From positions 124,001 to 188,000 of the forward strand of contig QJNS01000102.1 of NCBI GenBank assembly GCA_004154925.1: 64,000 nt of DNA. Direction: 5' to 3'. The notes beneath the pieces were generated by a model. The model was not told where the DNA came from. It saw only the letters and a list, made by a program, of their open reading frames with translations, and ran no database searches. Shown piece after piece: positions 34,124-46,731 of this stretch. Numbering within the stretch: position 1 is the first letter of the stretch; each line of letters starts with the position of its first letter. The DNA is from Monosporascus cannonballus (taxonomy: Eukaryota; Ascomycota; Sordariomycetes; Xylariales). The position numbers were made by a program, and so were the translations under genes.

Positions 34124-34759
34124 ATGGCGGGTCGAGCAGAAAAACCGGCGCGCCCTTTCCGTACGAACTAGCGTCAGATTCGCAATAACCGGTCTGCTTA
34201 TATTTTCAAATTTGGATTTAAAGTATTACCTTATTTTAACTGCTTTTTATTTAGGGAATTTAAATACTTTATAACAAAAAATATTCCAAGCTGTTATTAC
34301 TGTACCCGTCGTTAACGTTATTATAACGGATTAACAATTACCATATTTTCATTAAAAAATATTAATTTTGAACGTAACCGCCTTTAAAAAAAATATCGTA
34401 CTATTAAAAACAAACTTGTAAAACTACAACGAAAATTTTAAAAGGAAATATCGAAAAAAATAAATAAGCTATAACGCTTACGTTATTAGGAAAATATTTT
34501 AAAGGAAAAAGGGTTATAGCTGTTTTTCGAAAGTTATAAGTTGGACCAGTTAAAGGAACGGGAAAGGATGGAAAAGGAGCGACGTCGTATGGAAACGGAA
34601 TAAGCGTAACTTGTTTTAAAGATAAACGTTATAACAAAGGCGTTTATTTTTTTCGACTGGAACGCCGAAGGTTTGGATTTAAACGGGGGACCGTTATTGC
34701 CTGTAACCTTGGCCGCATTAGAAATAGTTAGTCAAAATTCTGGCGGTGGAACGTCTTAA
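34124..34759 (+). pseudogene. Element B antisense accessory gene, full-length frame with RIP stops
   Basis: A single frame of 212 codons from the ATG at 34124 (MAGRAEKPARPFRTN) to the TAA at 34757-34759. It is broken only by TAA/TAG codons consistent with decay of CAA/CAG. N-terminal Cys pairs are visible in YFNCFLF and IPSCYYCTRR. A charged helix includes LKNINFERNRL and NKLVKLQRKF. The signature is YKLDQLKERERMEKERRRME, equivalent to the SLEELDKLER of element E, followed by FFDWNAEGLDLNGG and a SQNSGGGTS end. The last 32 bp overlap pol on the other strand (pol stop 34728-34730). I place it with the widespread fungal proteins that carry Cys pairs, a coiled RRGL-x-SLDELD segment and a GGT end, from memory only. 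Function unknown. Confidence 0.8.
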
Positions 34760-37700
34760 TTAAGTTTATCGTATTCGTTAAGTGGTTAAGTAATTCCTAC
34801 GTATTTTCTTTATATAAATATTTTTCCTATTTGATTAGGTACTGGATTTTATTTTTAATTATTTTGGAATCCAATATTCGTTTAACTTTGTATTTATGTA
34901 AATCTTTTTCGAATTTTAAGTTTATTTTTAACGGGGCGTTCTTAGGTACTAGTTTAAGTAAAAAAATATAGAAGATAGGGTATATTTTCATATTTTTAAA
35001 TAATAACAGTTAGTAATTGGTCTTAGAAATAATTTCCTTAACCTTAAACGGGCCAAGTTTTTTAAAATTAAGCTTGTCGTTAAATCTTTTTGTTTTAATT
35101 TATAAAATATTTAAAATTACGTTTTGTTTTTGGCATAATAAATAAACTTTGTTTTCTTTCGTTAAAATTAGTCCTTTAATTTTTTTCTTATTATAATACT
35201 GGGTTATCTGTTATTAGAGGAATCGTAATTTGTTTTGGAAACGGGCTTAAATTATTTTGATTTCTGTCGTTAGTATTTTTGCTCTTGGGGTAATCGTAAT
35301 AATTTTTAATACCTTATTAAGCGGTTATTTGGGTTATTTTACCTTTGTATCGTGTCCGTATATAGCTGTATGAGGAAATACGCCTATATTCCCGTTGACG
35401 GAAATGTTATAAGCGATTTATGCTAATGGTAAAAGCTTTACCTAGTTATCCTATTGGTAATTAATATAGTTCCGAAAGTATTATTCCAGAATCTGGTTCA
35501 GTTTTTCGGTTTGGCTATCCGTTTAAGGATGATATGCTATTAAAAACTTAAATTTAGCATTTATTTATTTAAAAAAGCTGGTACCGAATTTCGAAATAAA
35601 TAACATATCTTTGTCGGAAATAATTTTTTCTGGTATTCCGTACTTATTAAAGTAATATCTAATAAAGGCATAAACCAATTATTCTGCCGCTATATTTCCT
35701 TTAAAAAATAAAAAATACCCATATTTGGTAAATCTATTGACAATTACTTATATTCCGTCGTATTTAACTCCGGTAACTAGGTTTTTGGATAATAGTAAGT
35801 TAATAATAAAATCCCAAATTATGGTATTCCATACCTTATTAAAAATGTTAATAAATTGTAATAATCCGTAAGGTTTGTAACGTACTATTTTGGCCTTATT
35901 GCAAATATTATAATCCTTAATTACTTTTTTGACTATACGGCGTAGCTTTGGAAAATCATATCGTTTTTATAACTATCTGGTAATTTTAAAAATTCCTTGA
36001 TATTTATATAATAGGTTTTTATAAAATTCCTTTACAAACTGTTCCTGTTGTTTTTTAAGAACATAAATCTTGCCATAGTATAGTAACTAATCCTTTGGTT
36101 ATTTTTTTAATTACTAAATTTTTTTTTATTCCTCCGTATTATAAGAATTTCGGAACCGTATTAAAAGTTTGGACGTTAATATCTTTATTATTTTACATAA
36201 TTGTACGGTACCGTCCTTATTATATTATAATATTTATATGCTTTTTTTGGGGATTTTGGAATCGTAATTTTTTTTGCGATTAAAAATATTTGCTTGGATA
36301 TTTTTTTTTCTTTTGATATAATATATCCTAAAATTAAATCTAAATAAAAAAATTATCCATTTTTTATGTCGTTTATTTAATTTTTAAATTTTCATAAATC
36401 GAATAAGGTTTTTATAATTAAAATAAATATCGAAAAGTTTTTTCGTTCCGCTAAGAAAAGGTTTTTACTCCTTGAAAGCGTTAATAATTGCTAATAGCTT
36501 TTTGTTATAAATTTAGTATCTAAATTTTACGTTTCGAAATATTTTTAAGTAATAGGCCATTAGATATTATTTGCCGTTATCTTTTTGTTGCTTTAAAACT
36601 GTACTTAGGGCGTACTTTAAAATATTTGTTTTTAATCGTTTTTTTTTGTCTGGGTTTGGCATTTTTATTATTAATTTACTAGTAATTGCTTTTTTCAGTT
36701 TCCGGAATGCTTTTTTTGCTTCTTTTGGGAGTTCGAATTTTTTTCCGATATATTCCTTAATAATAAGTTTTGTTAATAACCTAATAATATTTCTATATTT
36801 CTTAATTAAGTTACGTATATAATCCGTAAATCCTAAAATTTATCGGATGTTTATAACGGTTGCCTTATCGGGGATAAATTAATCCTTAATTATTTCCATT
36901 TTAAAGCGTTAAATTTGAATTTGGCCGGAAGTAAAAATATATCCCAGAAAATTCAGTTTTTGCGTATGCCATATACTTTTGGCCGGGTTAACTCGGATGT
37001 TTGCTTTATCTAACGTTTGGAGCATTTAGGCGATATACTTTTTGTATTTTTCCAAAGTCTCGGAGTAAATGAAAATATCGTTAAAATAAACGAAAATAAA
37101 TTTGTCCAGAAATTTTCTGAACATAATTATTATTAGGCGTTAAAAGCTGGCGGGAATATTAATAAATCTTATAGGTATTATTTTGTATTCGTAAAATCCA
37201 TATATTATTCTAAATACCGTTTTCCATTTTTCTTTTTTGGCCATTTTGATACGGTAATATCCGTTTCGGAAATCAAATATAATAAACTATTTTACTTTGT
37301 TGGCATTTTTTTTTAACGTGCTTATAAAAGTTAAAAGGTATCCGTTTTTAATCGTAATATCGTTTAACTATCGGTAATCGATTATTTTTCTGAAAACCAG
37401 GTTTTTATTTTTATCGATTTTTTGCTTTTTATCCTTAGTTTTTGGTACCATAAGGATAAAGTATCTAATAAGAAAATCAAAAAGTTAAATATATCCTTTT
37501 TTTAAGTTAAGTTAAATACTTTTCCATAAAGCCTTTAATTTGTCGGGATTTATATAATAAATTTTGTAAAGTTTAGGATGGTATCTTTTTTTGATAGGTA
37601 TTTTGTAACCCTATTAATTATGTAGTAGTTATTCGTAATTTTTTTTATCCTTAAACAGTTTTTTGAATCGTTAATACTTAGATAATATTTTAAAAATTTA

Positions 37701-40480
37701 ATTTATAATCTGGATGTCCTTAATGATATAGTAGATTTCCTGGTTATTTTTTTCGGATAATTTTCGTTTTTGTTTCTATGAAAATATTTGGCTTTTTTAA
37801 TCGATATGTAAGTTACTGGATTTAAATTATAGCATTCCCAAAATAATATCGTATTCGGAAATATCGGCAATATCCAATAAAATTTATTTTTAATATCCTT
37901 AAATTTGTACCGGAAATTTTTTAATTTCTTAAAGGATTCGTCCGTTATTATACGTAAACAAACTTTTATTTATTGTACGTAATTTATAAAATTTTAACTT
38001 ATATTTCTAGGGAATCTAATATTTTGCTGCCATTAAAGGAAAAATAAAATTTCTTTCGGCTCCTAAGTTAATTATGGCCTTAAACGTTTTATTCCTGTAC
38101 TGAAAAGGAATCTTTATTTGGCCGCGTAATCCTTTAATTACTTTACATAAGGTTTTGTAAATTAAGGTTTTTCGGTACCTTAATTTCGAAAGCTTCGGTA
38201 ATTTTTTGATTTTTAATGCCGTCCGGCTTAAACGAATCTTTATTCGCGAACTTTTCTAACAGCATATTTGATATATTAATCGTTTTTGTACCGGAACCAT
38301 ATTTTTTTGCCATATTTGCATTAAGGTTTTAAAATTAGATTTTTTTCCTGGCTTATCTTTTGGTTTTGTATTTTTTGGGTTATAAAAATAAAAAGGTAAT
38401 TTTTTAAAGAAGGTATTTTTATATTTAAGAATTTATATTGGACGTAAAATATCGGAAAATAACATAAATATCCTTGCGATATAACCTTTTAATTCCGTTT
38501 TGACTTAAGGTGCATATAATAAAACTTTGGATATTTTGGCTATCGTAAGGTTTTTGTACATCGGCATTTATTATTTGATTCGGTAAAGGTCTTATTATTC
38601 TATCCGGGCTAAAAATTATTATTTTTTTTTGGTTTGGAAATAAACGAAATAATCGTTTTGATAACAGGCGGTAAAATATAATAAGTTATAAAGGTTTACC
38701 GATAACGTTTTCTGGTAAATGATATATTTTGGGAACTTATAAAGTTCCGGGGACAATTATTTATGGTTGCTGGTATTTAGTCGAAATTAACCGTTCTCTA
38801 TATACATCTTACATTTCTAAAAATTAAGATAATATTGGCATCTTAGCCCTATAGTTATTTTGAAAGCCGTTTGTCCTGGGTAATATTTACAGGCTTTAAC
38901 CTTAAAATCCTGGCAAATTAAATAATTCTCGTATTTTGGGATATCGTTCTGGATCTAAATAATTATGGTAATAATGAATTTTGGCTAGAAGGAAATCGAA
39001 TTAACCTTTTTTTCCTCTTTTTCTGCCTTATTATCTATTTTTTATTTTATTATCCTGACTTTTTTTTAAGGTTAAGAAATTTTTCCTTTTTTAGAATTCC
39101 TTTTAGCGGGAAAACGATATTCGCTTTTGAAATGCCCCTTTTTGCCACAGTTAAAATATTCCATTTTGGATTTATCTTTTTTAGGCTTTTTCGAAGCGGA
39201 ACTTATTTCCTTTTAAAATTTGCCCTTATCCTTTTTGTTTTCGCTTTTCGAGCCCTTATTATTATCTTATTTGCCGGTCCTTTTTTTTTTGAAGTACCGG
39301 TCGAAAACTCGTTTATCGGTAATAATAACTTTATTAATATATTTCGCAAAGGATTTAACCTTAAGTACTTTATATATTTTATCTTTAATTAAAAGCTTTA
39401 GGTTATCGTAATAAAGGTAAAATAACGCGTTTTCCGGTAAATTCGAAACGGCGGCTAAACGGTTAAATTTAATCGTATATTTAGCAACTGACTTAATTTA
39501 ATAAAGAAAATAAAATTGCTTAATAACATCTTATTTTTTATCTGGATTTCCAAATAAGGTTTTCATTTTTTTTTAAAAATTTTCGTATTTATTAAAGATG
39601 TAATTAATAAGGTCCGAAAACTTTTTTGGATATTTTTTAAGATAATCCGTTAAAATGGGTTCGAATTATTTTCGGATTCGTCCGATTAATAACTAAGAAA
39701 TAATTATTATTTTCTAATAATTCTTCGTCAAAAAGCTTTTATAGAATTTAAGGTAAAACCTGGCCTAAACCAAAAATTTATTAAAATTTTCCAACCCGTT
39801 ATAAGGCTTAGGGGAAATTAGCTTATAACCTTTGACGTTTAGCATTCCGTAATAACCAGGAGGTGGAACAATTTTTTCCTATATCCGGTTAGCGCCGAAC
39901 AATAATAGGGTTAAGGTTTTTTCTTATATTCGTCCTATGTCCACTAAGGGTGGTTGGTAGCCAGCCCCTTGGCTTCGTCCTTTGGCCGAGCCAAACTAAA
40001 GAAAAATCGGTTTTCTTCCCTAAACGAATCGGGTATTTTTTTATTTCAGGCTTTAAACCTTCTGGGCCAAAAAGTTTAATTTTTCTTCCGTAATAAGTTT
40101 TTTTTCTTTTCCTTTTAGGATTTCGGCTTTATATTCTTTTTTAATTCCTTTTTTAATTACCTTTTCCTCCGACTTTTTCCCTTAAACCTCGATAATATCC
40201 TTAAGGGCCGGGATAAATTGCTATCTGGGTTATAAGGATAATCCTCCTTAAAATCGAATAATAAATAGGACCATATTATTAATTAATTAAAAAACTTTTT
40301 TAATAAGTAGTAAATTATTTAATCCGGTTATTAATCCTTTATTAATTAATAACGGGGATCGGGTATGTTATTTATTTTCTAAACGTCGTTCTATAATATC
40401 GTTTTTATTAAGTTCAGGAAAATTTATGCCTAACTAGGCCTTAAATTATTCGTCAGCTATTAATCCAAGAATTATTAAAA
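34728..40480 (-). pseudogene. Element B gag-pol remnant
   Basis: Reads right to left. The gag knuckle at about 39125-39170 is EYFNCGKKGHFKSEY (outer Cys residues mutated, CGKKGHF kept). RT at about 37000-37560 has FIFVYFNDIFIYSETLEKYK, where the usual YLDD is changed to YFND, and NFLGYIFTSGQIQ. RNase H and connection segments follow (KKLLAIINAFKE). The chromodomain at about 34790-34900 reads NKIQYLIK-stop-EKYLYKENT. The frame is long between stops, but all segments carry several. Plus-strand frames at 36095-36283, 36571-36822 and 39132-39392 are shadows. Confidence 0.8.
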
Positions 40481-40899
40481 TATAATAAACCTATTATATA
40501 TTATTTGGTAATATAAGTAGTATCCGAAAAAGGTCTTAATTTGCAAATAATAATAAAGCGAAAAATAATTCAGTATGTTCGTTAAGGAGATTTTACAGTA
40601 CTTTTTTTTTTAATCAAAAAACGGTACGGTTACCTTTGGCTAAAAACTTAAATTAATAGCTAAAGAACGGAATTAAGTAAGTAATTATTTACATAAAAAA
40701 CCTGAAGTTTTATACCTTCTTTTATTTTACTAATATGATACTAATTTCTTAGATTTGTTAAATCACCCAGATCACAATAATCTGTATGATCTAATAGATT
40801 AGTTAAATCACTTTAAGTTACGTAACTTAAAGTGTGGAGCTTTTCCCTTTTCTGCAGCCCTGGGGCCTCCAGAACGGGTCTATTCGGGGATCCGTAACA
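40481..40899 (-). repeat. Element B right (5') LTR, 419 bp
   Basis: TATAATAAACC to GATCCGTAACA. TTCTTAGATT at about 40750-40759 resembles TTCTTGGATT, the reverse complement of the segment just outside this LTR (about 40459-40470). A self-priming arrangement is therefore possible here too, but less certain than in A. Confidence 0.88.
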
Positions 40900-40904
40900 T
40901 TTAT

Positions 40905-43900
40905 TCAGCTGGCATCTAAGCTGAATTGGGGATAAAAAGCATTAATGGCTAAGTTCTTCGACGGCCTGAAGAAGGAAATATAAGAGAAATTTTTTAAGTT
41001 AGACCGACCTAATTATTTATCAGATTATATCACTATAATAATTAAGATTAATAATCGACAATATGCCTGGCGTACGAAAGGCACCAAGGGAAAGCATAAT
41101 AATAAGCCTTGGCATACGGCCAATACTAACGCTCCTCGGCGCAATAATATTTCCCACGGCATTAAACCGGGCTTTATGGAACTGGGAACCACCTATAAAA
41201 GGGATTGGAATTAGATTAAATGCTATAATTGCGAAAAAAAAGGGGATAAAGCCTATAAGTGCCTTTTGCCCAAAAAACTACGAAGAAATAACTAAAAGCT
41301 TATACCCGAAGGATAATCCAAGGGGAATTAAAAAAAAAAGCAAACTTATTAACATAATTCGACCTAAGTATATACCAGGCCCCCCATAACAAAAAATGCA
41401 ATAAAGGATACGAAAAGCCAAAAACCTAATTTAGCAGGTAATTAAGGAAAAACGGAGCATTTTTAAAGGATAACTAAAAAAGCATTAAGGCTGGACGGAG
41501 AAAGTTTGTCCTAAAACCCCTAATTAATACGGCAAAATACATGCTATTTATTGCAAACGATAAAACTACCCTGCCCATAAAGAATAAAAACAATATATCT
41601 ATAGCAGAATTACCCGAATGTATTACGAGGGATTCGACTTTCCTAACAAAACGGAAAATAATAAAAATAACGAATAATAATATTAACACCTTTAATCCAT
41701 AACCCTTAAAAATAATTTTCTTCAACTAGCAACAGTAAAAAGCTGGCCTAAAGGAAAATAGTGCCCGCAAAAAAACCCTTTCTATTACTATAAATAATAT
41801 AACCATTAAACGGAAAAGGAATTAATCCAGCGTACGGTAAAAAAACATTACCAGAAAATTATCACGGATCTTTATTTCCAGTTAGTATTTACCACAAATC
41901 CTAATAAGCGATAAACCTTAAAAGAAAAAATTCAACAATTTATACAAGATCTCCAGTAAAAAAGGGATAAAGCCCAATAGGAAGCCATACGCCACATTAA
42001 AGAACAATTTACTCAATAGGGAAAAAAACTACAGCAAAATTAAAAACAACTAATACGGCTCGAAAGAATAATACGCCGGCAAAAATGACAAATACAGCAG
42101 CTCGACGCGCTGTACCAAGAAACACAGACCAAGCTTAACGGACTCGAACAAAAATTAAAAGAAAAAAATTACCTGTAAAAAAGCCGCAGGATAACGAAAC
42201 CTAAGAAAATCAAGATAAACTCCCAAAAAAGGCTTTAAACGCGACGATAGGAATTGTTAATAACCTTATCACCCTGGATATACGAATCGGAACGCACTGG
42301 TATACCGCAATAATGGATTACGAAACTATATATAGGAATTACATCGCACCGGACGTAATTAACGAACTCAGACTATTATAGAAATACAAATTAAAACCTT
42401 ATATAATAATAAACGTTAAAAGTTAGGATTTCGCCTACAATAACAAAAAAATCCTACATAAAATTAATTACCTTAAGATCTTTATCCAAGGACGATACCA
42501 AATAGTTAATTTCGACGTCGTTCCGTTTAAGAATTATAACATAATCTTAAAATTACCATAGATACGCCAGTACGGAATTTTAATTAACGGAAAAACTAAT
42601 TAGGTAAAATTCCTTTTACCCTCCATTAATAAACAAAAAAAAAATGAAATCTTAATATTTAATCGAAAATGGCGACGAATATAAGCATAAAAATACAACA
42701 GATACCTTACTACCCAAAGGGACAAAATATAAAAAAGAAAATGGGTATCAAAAAAAATACGACGCATTATTGCCATTATCAAAACAAAATTACGGCAATT
42801 AAATAACGATCTAAAACAACAATCTTAAAAATCAGAAAATCTAACCAATATACTACCACAATATCACAAATATAAGTAATTTTTCAAAAAGGAACTAGAT
42901 ATAAAATTACCAGAACATAACAAATAGAATTACGAAATTATCCTCAAAAAAGGTTTTTTAACGAAATTTTACCCCATTTATAACCTTAACGGAAATAAAT
43001 TACACACTTTCCGGAAATACCTAAAAGATCGGTTACAGAAAGAATAAATTTGACTTTCAAAGTCACCGGCAGAATACCCCATATTCTTCGTACCTAAAAA
43101 AAATGGAAAATTACGACTTATAGTTAACTATCGGCAACTGAACGATATCACTATCAAAAACCGAACGCCATTACCCCTAATCACAAAAATAAAAAACCGA
43201 TTTCATAAAGCCAAATAATTTACAACATTTAATTTTAAAAATAAATACAACCTTATCAAAATCAAAAAAGGACACGAATAAAAAATAATATTCAAAACGA
43301 AATACGGATTATTTAAATATTTAATTACGCCAATAGAACTTACGAACGCATTAGCAACCTTCCAACGGATAATAAATTATGTACTACGAAAATACCTCGA
43401 CGTCTTTATTATATATTACCTCGACGATATTCTCATTTTTTCAGAAATAAAAAAGGCGCATACAAAATACGTTCACAAAGTTTTTCAAACTTTACAGGAC
43501 GCAAAACTATTGGTTAACGCAGAAAAAAATCAATTCCACAAACAAAAAATGGAATATCTGGGACATATCATTACCCCAGGACATATTAAGATAAACCCAA
43601 AAAAAATCGCTACAATCACAAAATAACAGATACCAACAATAGTTAAGGAAATACAGGCATTCCTTAGATTCGCCAATTACTACAGAAAGTTTATTCGAAA
43701 CTTTAGCAAAATTACCATACCCCTAACCAACTTTATCAAGAAAAAAAAAAGTTTAAATAAATAACAAAAACAAAAAAAACGTTCTAGGAAATCAAAAATG
43801 CAATTACCAATAAACCAATATTAATCATATACGATCCAGCACGCCCCGTCGAACTAAAAACCGATACTTCGGATTACGCGTTAAACGCCGTAATCGGATA

Positions 43901-45701
43901 ACGGGATGATTAAGGCAGATTACGCCTTATCGCGTTTTTCTTGTATGGGTTAAAAAAAGCCAAACTTAACTACGGCATTCCAAATAAGGAATTTATAGCC
44001 ATTATTATGGCATTCCGCAAATTCAAGCACTTCCTAAAAGGAAATTTGCACCAGGTCAAAGTTTATACGGATCATCAAAATCTTACCCAATTTACCATAA
44101 CCAAAAAACTTACAAGATAACAATTATAATATGCAAAAAAGTTAACAAACTTCAACTTTGTTATTATCCATAAAAAAGGTTCAAAAAATAACAGAACGGA
44201 CGCCCTAAGCAAACGACCAAATTTCGAAAAAAAATTAATCAAAATTAACCATACAATTTTCGATACCACTACAAAAAAACACCTACGCCCACGACAAATT
44301 ACAATAATCCAGGCAATACCTTTAGATATACATCAGGAAATCCAGCAATATAATAACAATCTCCCAAAAAACCAAAAAACAAACAAAATACAAATTCCAA
44401 AAAAATATCAAATAGACTTAATACGAAACATATACGAACATTAACTGCATAAACATCCAGGGATCCATAAAACCCTAAAACAACTTTAACGCACATATTT
44501 TTTTCCTAAAATAAAAATAATAGTTCAAAAAGTACGACGACAATATAACCTTTATAATAAAGCTAAGGCGTAACGATATAAACCTTATAAAAAATTACAA
44601 CTATTACTAATTTCAGAAAAACCTTGGGATTCGGTCATGATGGATTTCATTACCAAATTTCCCTTATCCGAAAATCCAGCAACAGAAATACATTACGATA
44701 GCATTTTCGTTATCGTCGATCGGTTCACAAAGTTTTCCTATTTTTTACCTTATCATAAGGATACTAACGTAAAACAAATGGCGTACATCTTCTTCAAAAA
44801 CATCTTTAATACATACGGATTACCATACGAAATTATCTTAAACAAAAAAATAACGTTTATTTCGAAATTTTGGCAAAACCTTATAACACAGATCGGCCTA
44901 AACCACAAATTATCTAACGTATTTAAACCTTAAATAAATAAATAAACAAAATAATTAAATTAAACGTTAAAAGCTTACCTACGATATTACATTAATTATA
45001 AATAAAATAACTAGGTTAAAAAATTACTTATTGTATAACTGGCTTATAACACCAATTACCACGAAAATATCAAAATAATATTATTTAACGTAAATTTTAG
45101 TTTCATTCCAAAAATTTACAGAAAAACGCGCAACGACGGTCCAATCAATATTAAGGTAATCCTTACGTCAAAGCAGTTACAACAGTTATATCAAAAAATA
45201 AAAACAGAACTAAAATTCGTACGGAACCAAATAAACAAACATTATAATCAAAAAAGGTTAAAAGGACTAATTTTTAAAAAGAGGAAAATAATTTACCTCG
45301 CCACCAAAAATATTCAAATAAAAAAACCTAGCAAAAAACTCGATTTCAAGTATATCGGTCCATACAAAATTATCAAGAAAATTTCAAAAAATAACTACCA
45401 ACTAAAATTATCACCAAAAATCAAACTCCATCCAATTTTTCATATTTCCTTACTTAAGTTAATAACAAATACTATCAAAGTACATATAATACAAAATAAT
45501 ATAAAAATAAAAAACGAAATAATATACGAAATAAAGAAAATTTTTGATATGCAAAAACAAAACGGACTTACCCAATACCTAATTAAGTGGAAAAATTACC
45601 CAAACTCCAAAAACACCTAAGAACCCACTAAGAACCTTATTAATGCCTAACGCCTACTAAAAAACTTTCACCAACAACGGCGTCGACACCACCAAGGATA
45701 A
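40905..45701 (+). pseudogene. Element A gag 3' part and pol remnant
   Basis: The gag continuation (IQLASKLNWG, LMAKFFDGLKKEI) reaches a nearly intact CCHC knuckle CYNCEKKGDKAYKC at about 41220-41268 (His mutated to Asp). Protease is at about 42240-42560, where the Asp-Ser-Gly core has become MDYETI. RT at about 43050-43560 has [20 protein letters not shown] and an intact YYLDDILIF at 43410-43436. RNase H at about 43830-44230 has LKTDTSDYALNAVIG and TDALSKRP. The integrase zinc part is HKHPGIHKTLKQL. The core at about 44628-44935 has MMDFITKFPL and IVDRFTKFSYFLPYHKD. The chromodomain at about 45510-45660 has LTQYLIKWKNYPNSKNT. It is broken by stops, nearly all explained by G-to-A change. Stop of pol at 45699-45701. 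Confidence 0.85.
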
Positions 45702-46245
45702 AATCCCAATCGATATGATCGGCGGACCAGTCCGTATTTACAATAACTGGCCAACCCGCTAGACCAGTAAAAGACGACAAGGCTATCATAAAGGCCTTTA
45801 CATTAACTTTTTCTTATCGCTCCTGCTCCTCCAATTCGTCCAATAATTACAACCCCCGCTGTACCATCTTTATGCCTTTAAAATGCAAAAATTTCTTTTA
45901 TTTGCGCAAACATATAAATCTAAAAAAAATCTCGTTAACCTCTTATTAAGCCTGCAAAAATTGGTTTTTAACGGCCTCCTTTTCCAGCTCGAAATAACGT
46001 TTCTCTCGGCTAATGTTATCCAAGGATTGGATAAAAACGTTATTACCATCGTAAAAATAGCCTTTACAAATGTATTCTCGACATTTTTTAACGTTTTCCA
46101 TCATTTCGCATTTAATACCTTAAAAAAAATACTAGGAACAAGGCATAACTTTAAAACCAAAATTTTTAATTATTTTAAAAAGCTTTAAACGATTAGCGGA
46201 AAAAATAAAAGAACGGGAAAACGTTTTCCTAATCCGGTAAGCCAT
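45640..46245 (-). pseudogene. Element A antisense accessory gene, full-length frame
   Basis: A minus-strand frame of 202 codons from the ATG at 46245 (MAYRIRKTFSRSFIFSANR) to the TAA at 45640-45642, interrupted by TAA/TAG. A Cys-containing N-terminal part reads FKVMPCS, IKCEMMENVKKCREYICKG (four Cys within about 25 residues, zinc-binding by inference). A helix follows (SREKRYFELEKEAVKNQFLQ), then RGL-stop-LLDELEEQER, then DWSADHIDWDFILGG and an ESFLVGVRH end. It overlaps the end of pol by 62 bp. It aligns residue by residue with D (EMIENVSKCKAYV) and in layout with C, E and B. The plus-strand frame at 45883-46188 is its shadow. Confidence 0.8.
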
Positions 46246-46320
46246 ATTAAGACATAATTATGGAAAAAAAAAGAAGCACTTACAATCTTCAGGACGAAAA
46301 TTTCAAAAAAAGGAGGATTA

Positions 46321-46726
46321 TATTATGACCCAACACGTTTCGGGTCTCGGAAACGGTCGCCCTGGACCGGAAACAGAACCCAAGTAAATTAGGTTACGTA
46401 ATCAGTGCTCAGCGGTACTCTTTAAACATCACTGACGCTTACGGAACACGACTAAGCCCTGCTTAATGGTTATCAGTAAGCAAAAACGAGCCAACAAAAA
46501 GATATACAGATATATACACTCGTTAATTCCATAATCTAAATAACACCAGCTTGCAATACTCATCAATACCAATCGTTTGTAATTAACAGTTCATTACCCA
46601 AAACACCTTTGGTATTACGAAACGTAATACTTACTATATCCATTACTCAGACTCCCACGATACTTCTGCCAACATAAACCCGTACGACTTAGGTTTAATA
46701 ATTGGTTAAACCGCCTAGCCGTCACA
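46321..46726 (+). repeat. Element A 3' LTR, 406 bp
   Basis: TATTATGACCC (from TGTTATGACCC) to GCCGTCACA. TATA box TATATAC lies at 46511-46517, and the predicted RNA start word AGCTTGCAAT at 46548-46557, 31-37 nt downstream. Differences from the 5' copy are mostly G-to-A. Confidence 0.92.
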
Positions 46727-46731
46727 ATTAA

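Larger units (their letters stand above)
33611..40899 (-). mobile_element. Element B: divergent Ty3/Gypsy chromovirus inserted in A gag
   Basis: Uninterrupted 7289-bp element with target duplication TTTAT (33606-33610 and 40900-40904). LTRs are 33611-34028 and 40481-40899. Its LTR sequence is unlike that of the other elements, so it is a separate family. It reads leftward: gag up to 40480, CCHC at about 39125-39170, protease about 38500, RT about 37000-37560, RNase H about 36400-36650, integrase about 35300-36000, chromodomain about 34790-34900. It still has the antisense gene. Confidence 0.92.
32481..46726 (+). mobile_element. Element A: Ty3/Gypsy chromovirus inserted in C, split by B
   Basis: Target duplication ATTAA at 32476-32480 and 46727-46731. 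LTRs are 32481-32886 and 46321-46726, both 406 bp. Its own length is about 6.95 kb after removing B. The first kilobase has near-normal composition. The 42-46 kb part shows one-sided G-to-A decay (see findings). Domain order: gag, CCHC, protease, RT, RNase H, integrase, chromodomain, then the antisense gene. Confidence 0.92.

Noticed and set aside
41474..41725. 83-codon minus-strand hydrophobic frame (and similar ones at 28983, 52534 and 63129)
   Set aside because: These recur because they are antisense shadows of the same gag region in different elements, kept open by loss of TA-stop codons on that strand after RIP.
45883..46188. 101-codon plus-strand frame near the A 3' LTR
   Set aside because: It is the complement of the antisense accessory gene, whose frame is supported by four other elements.
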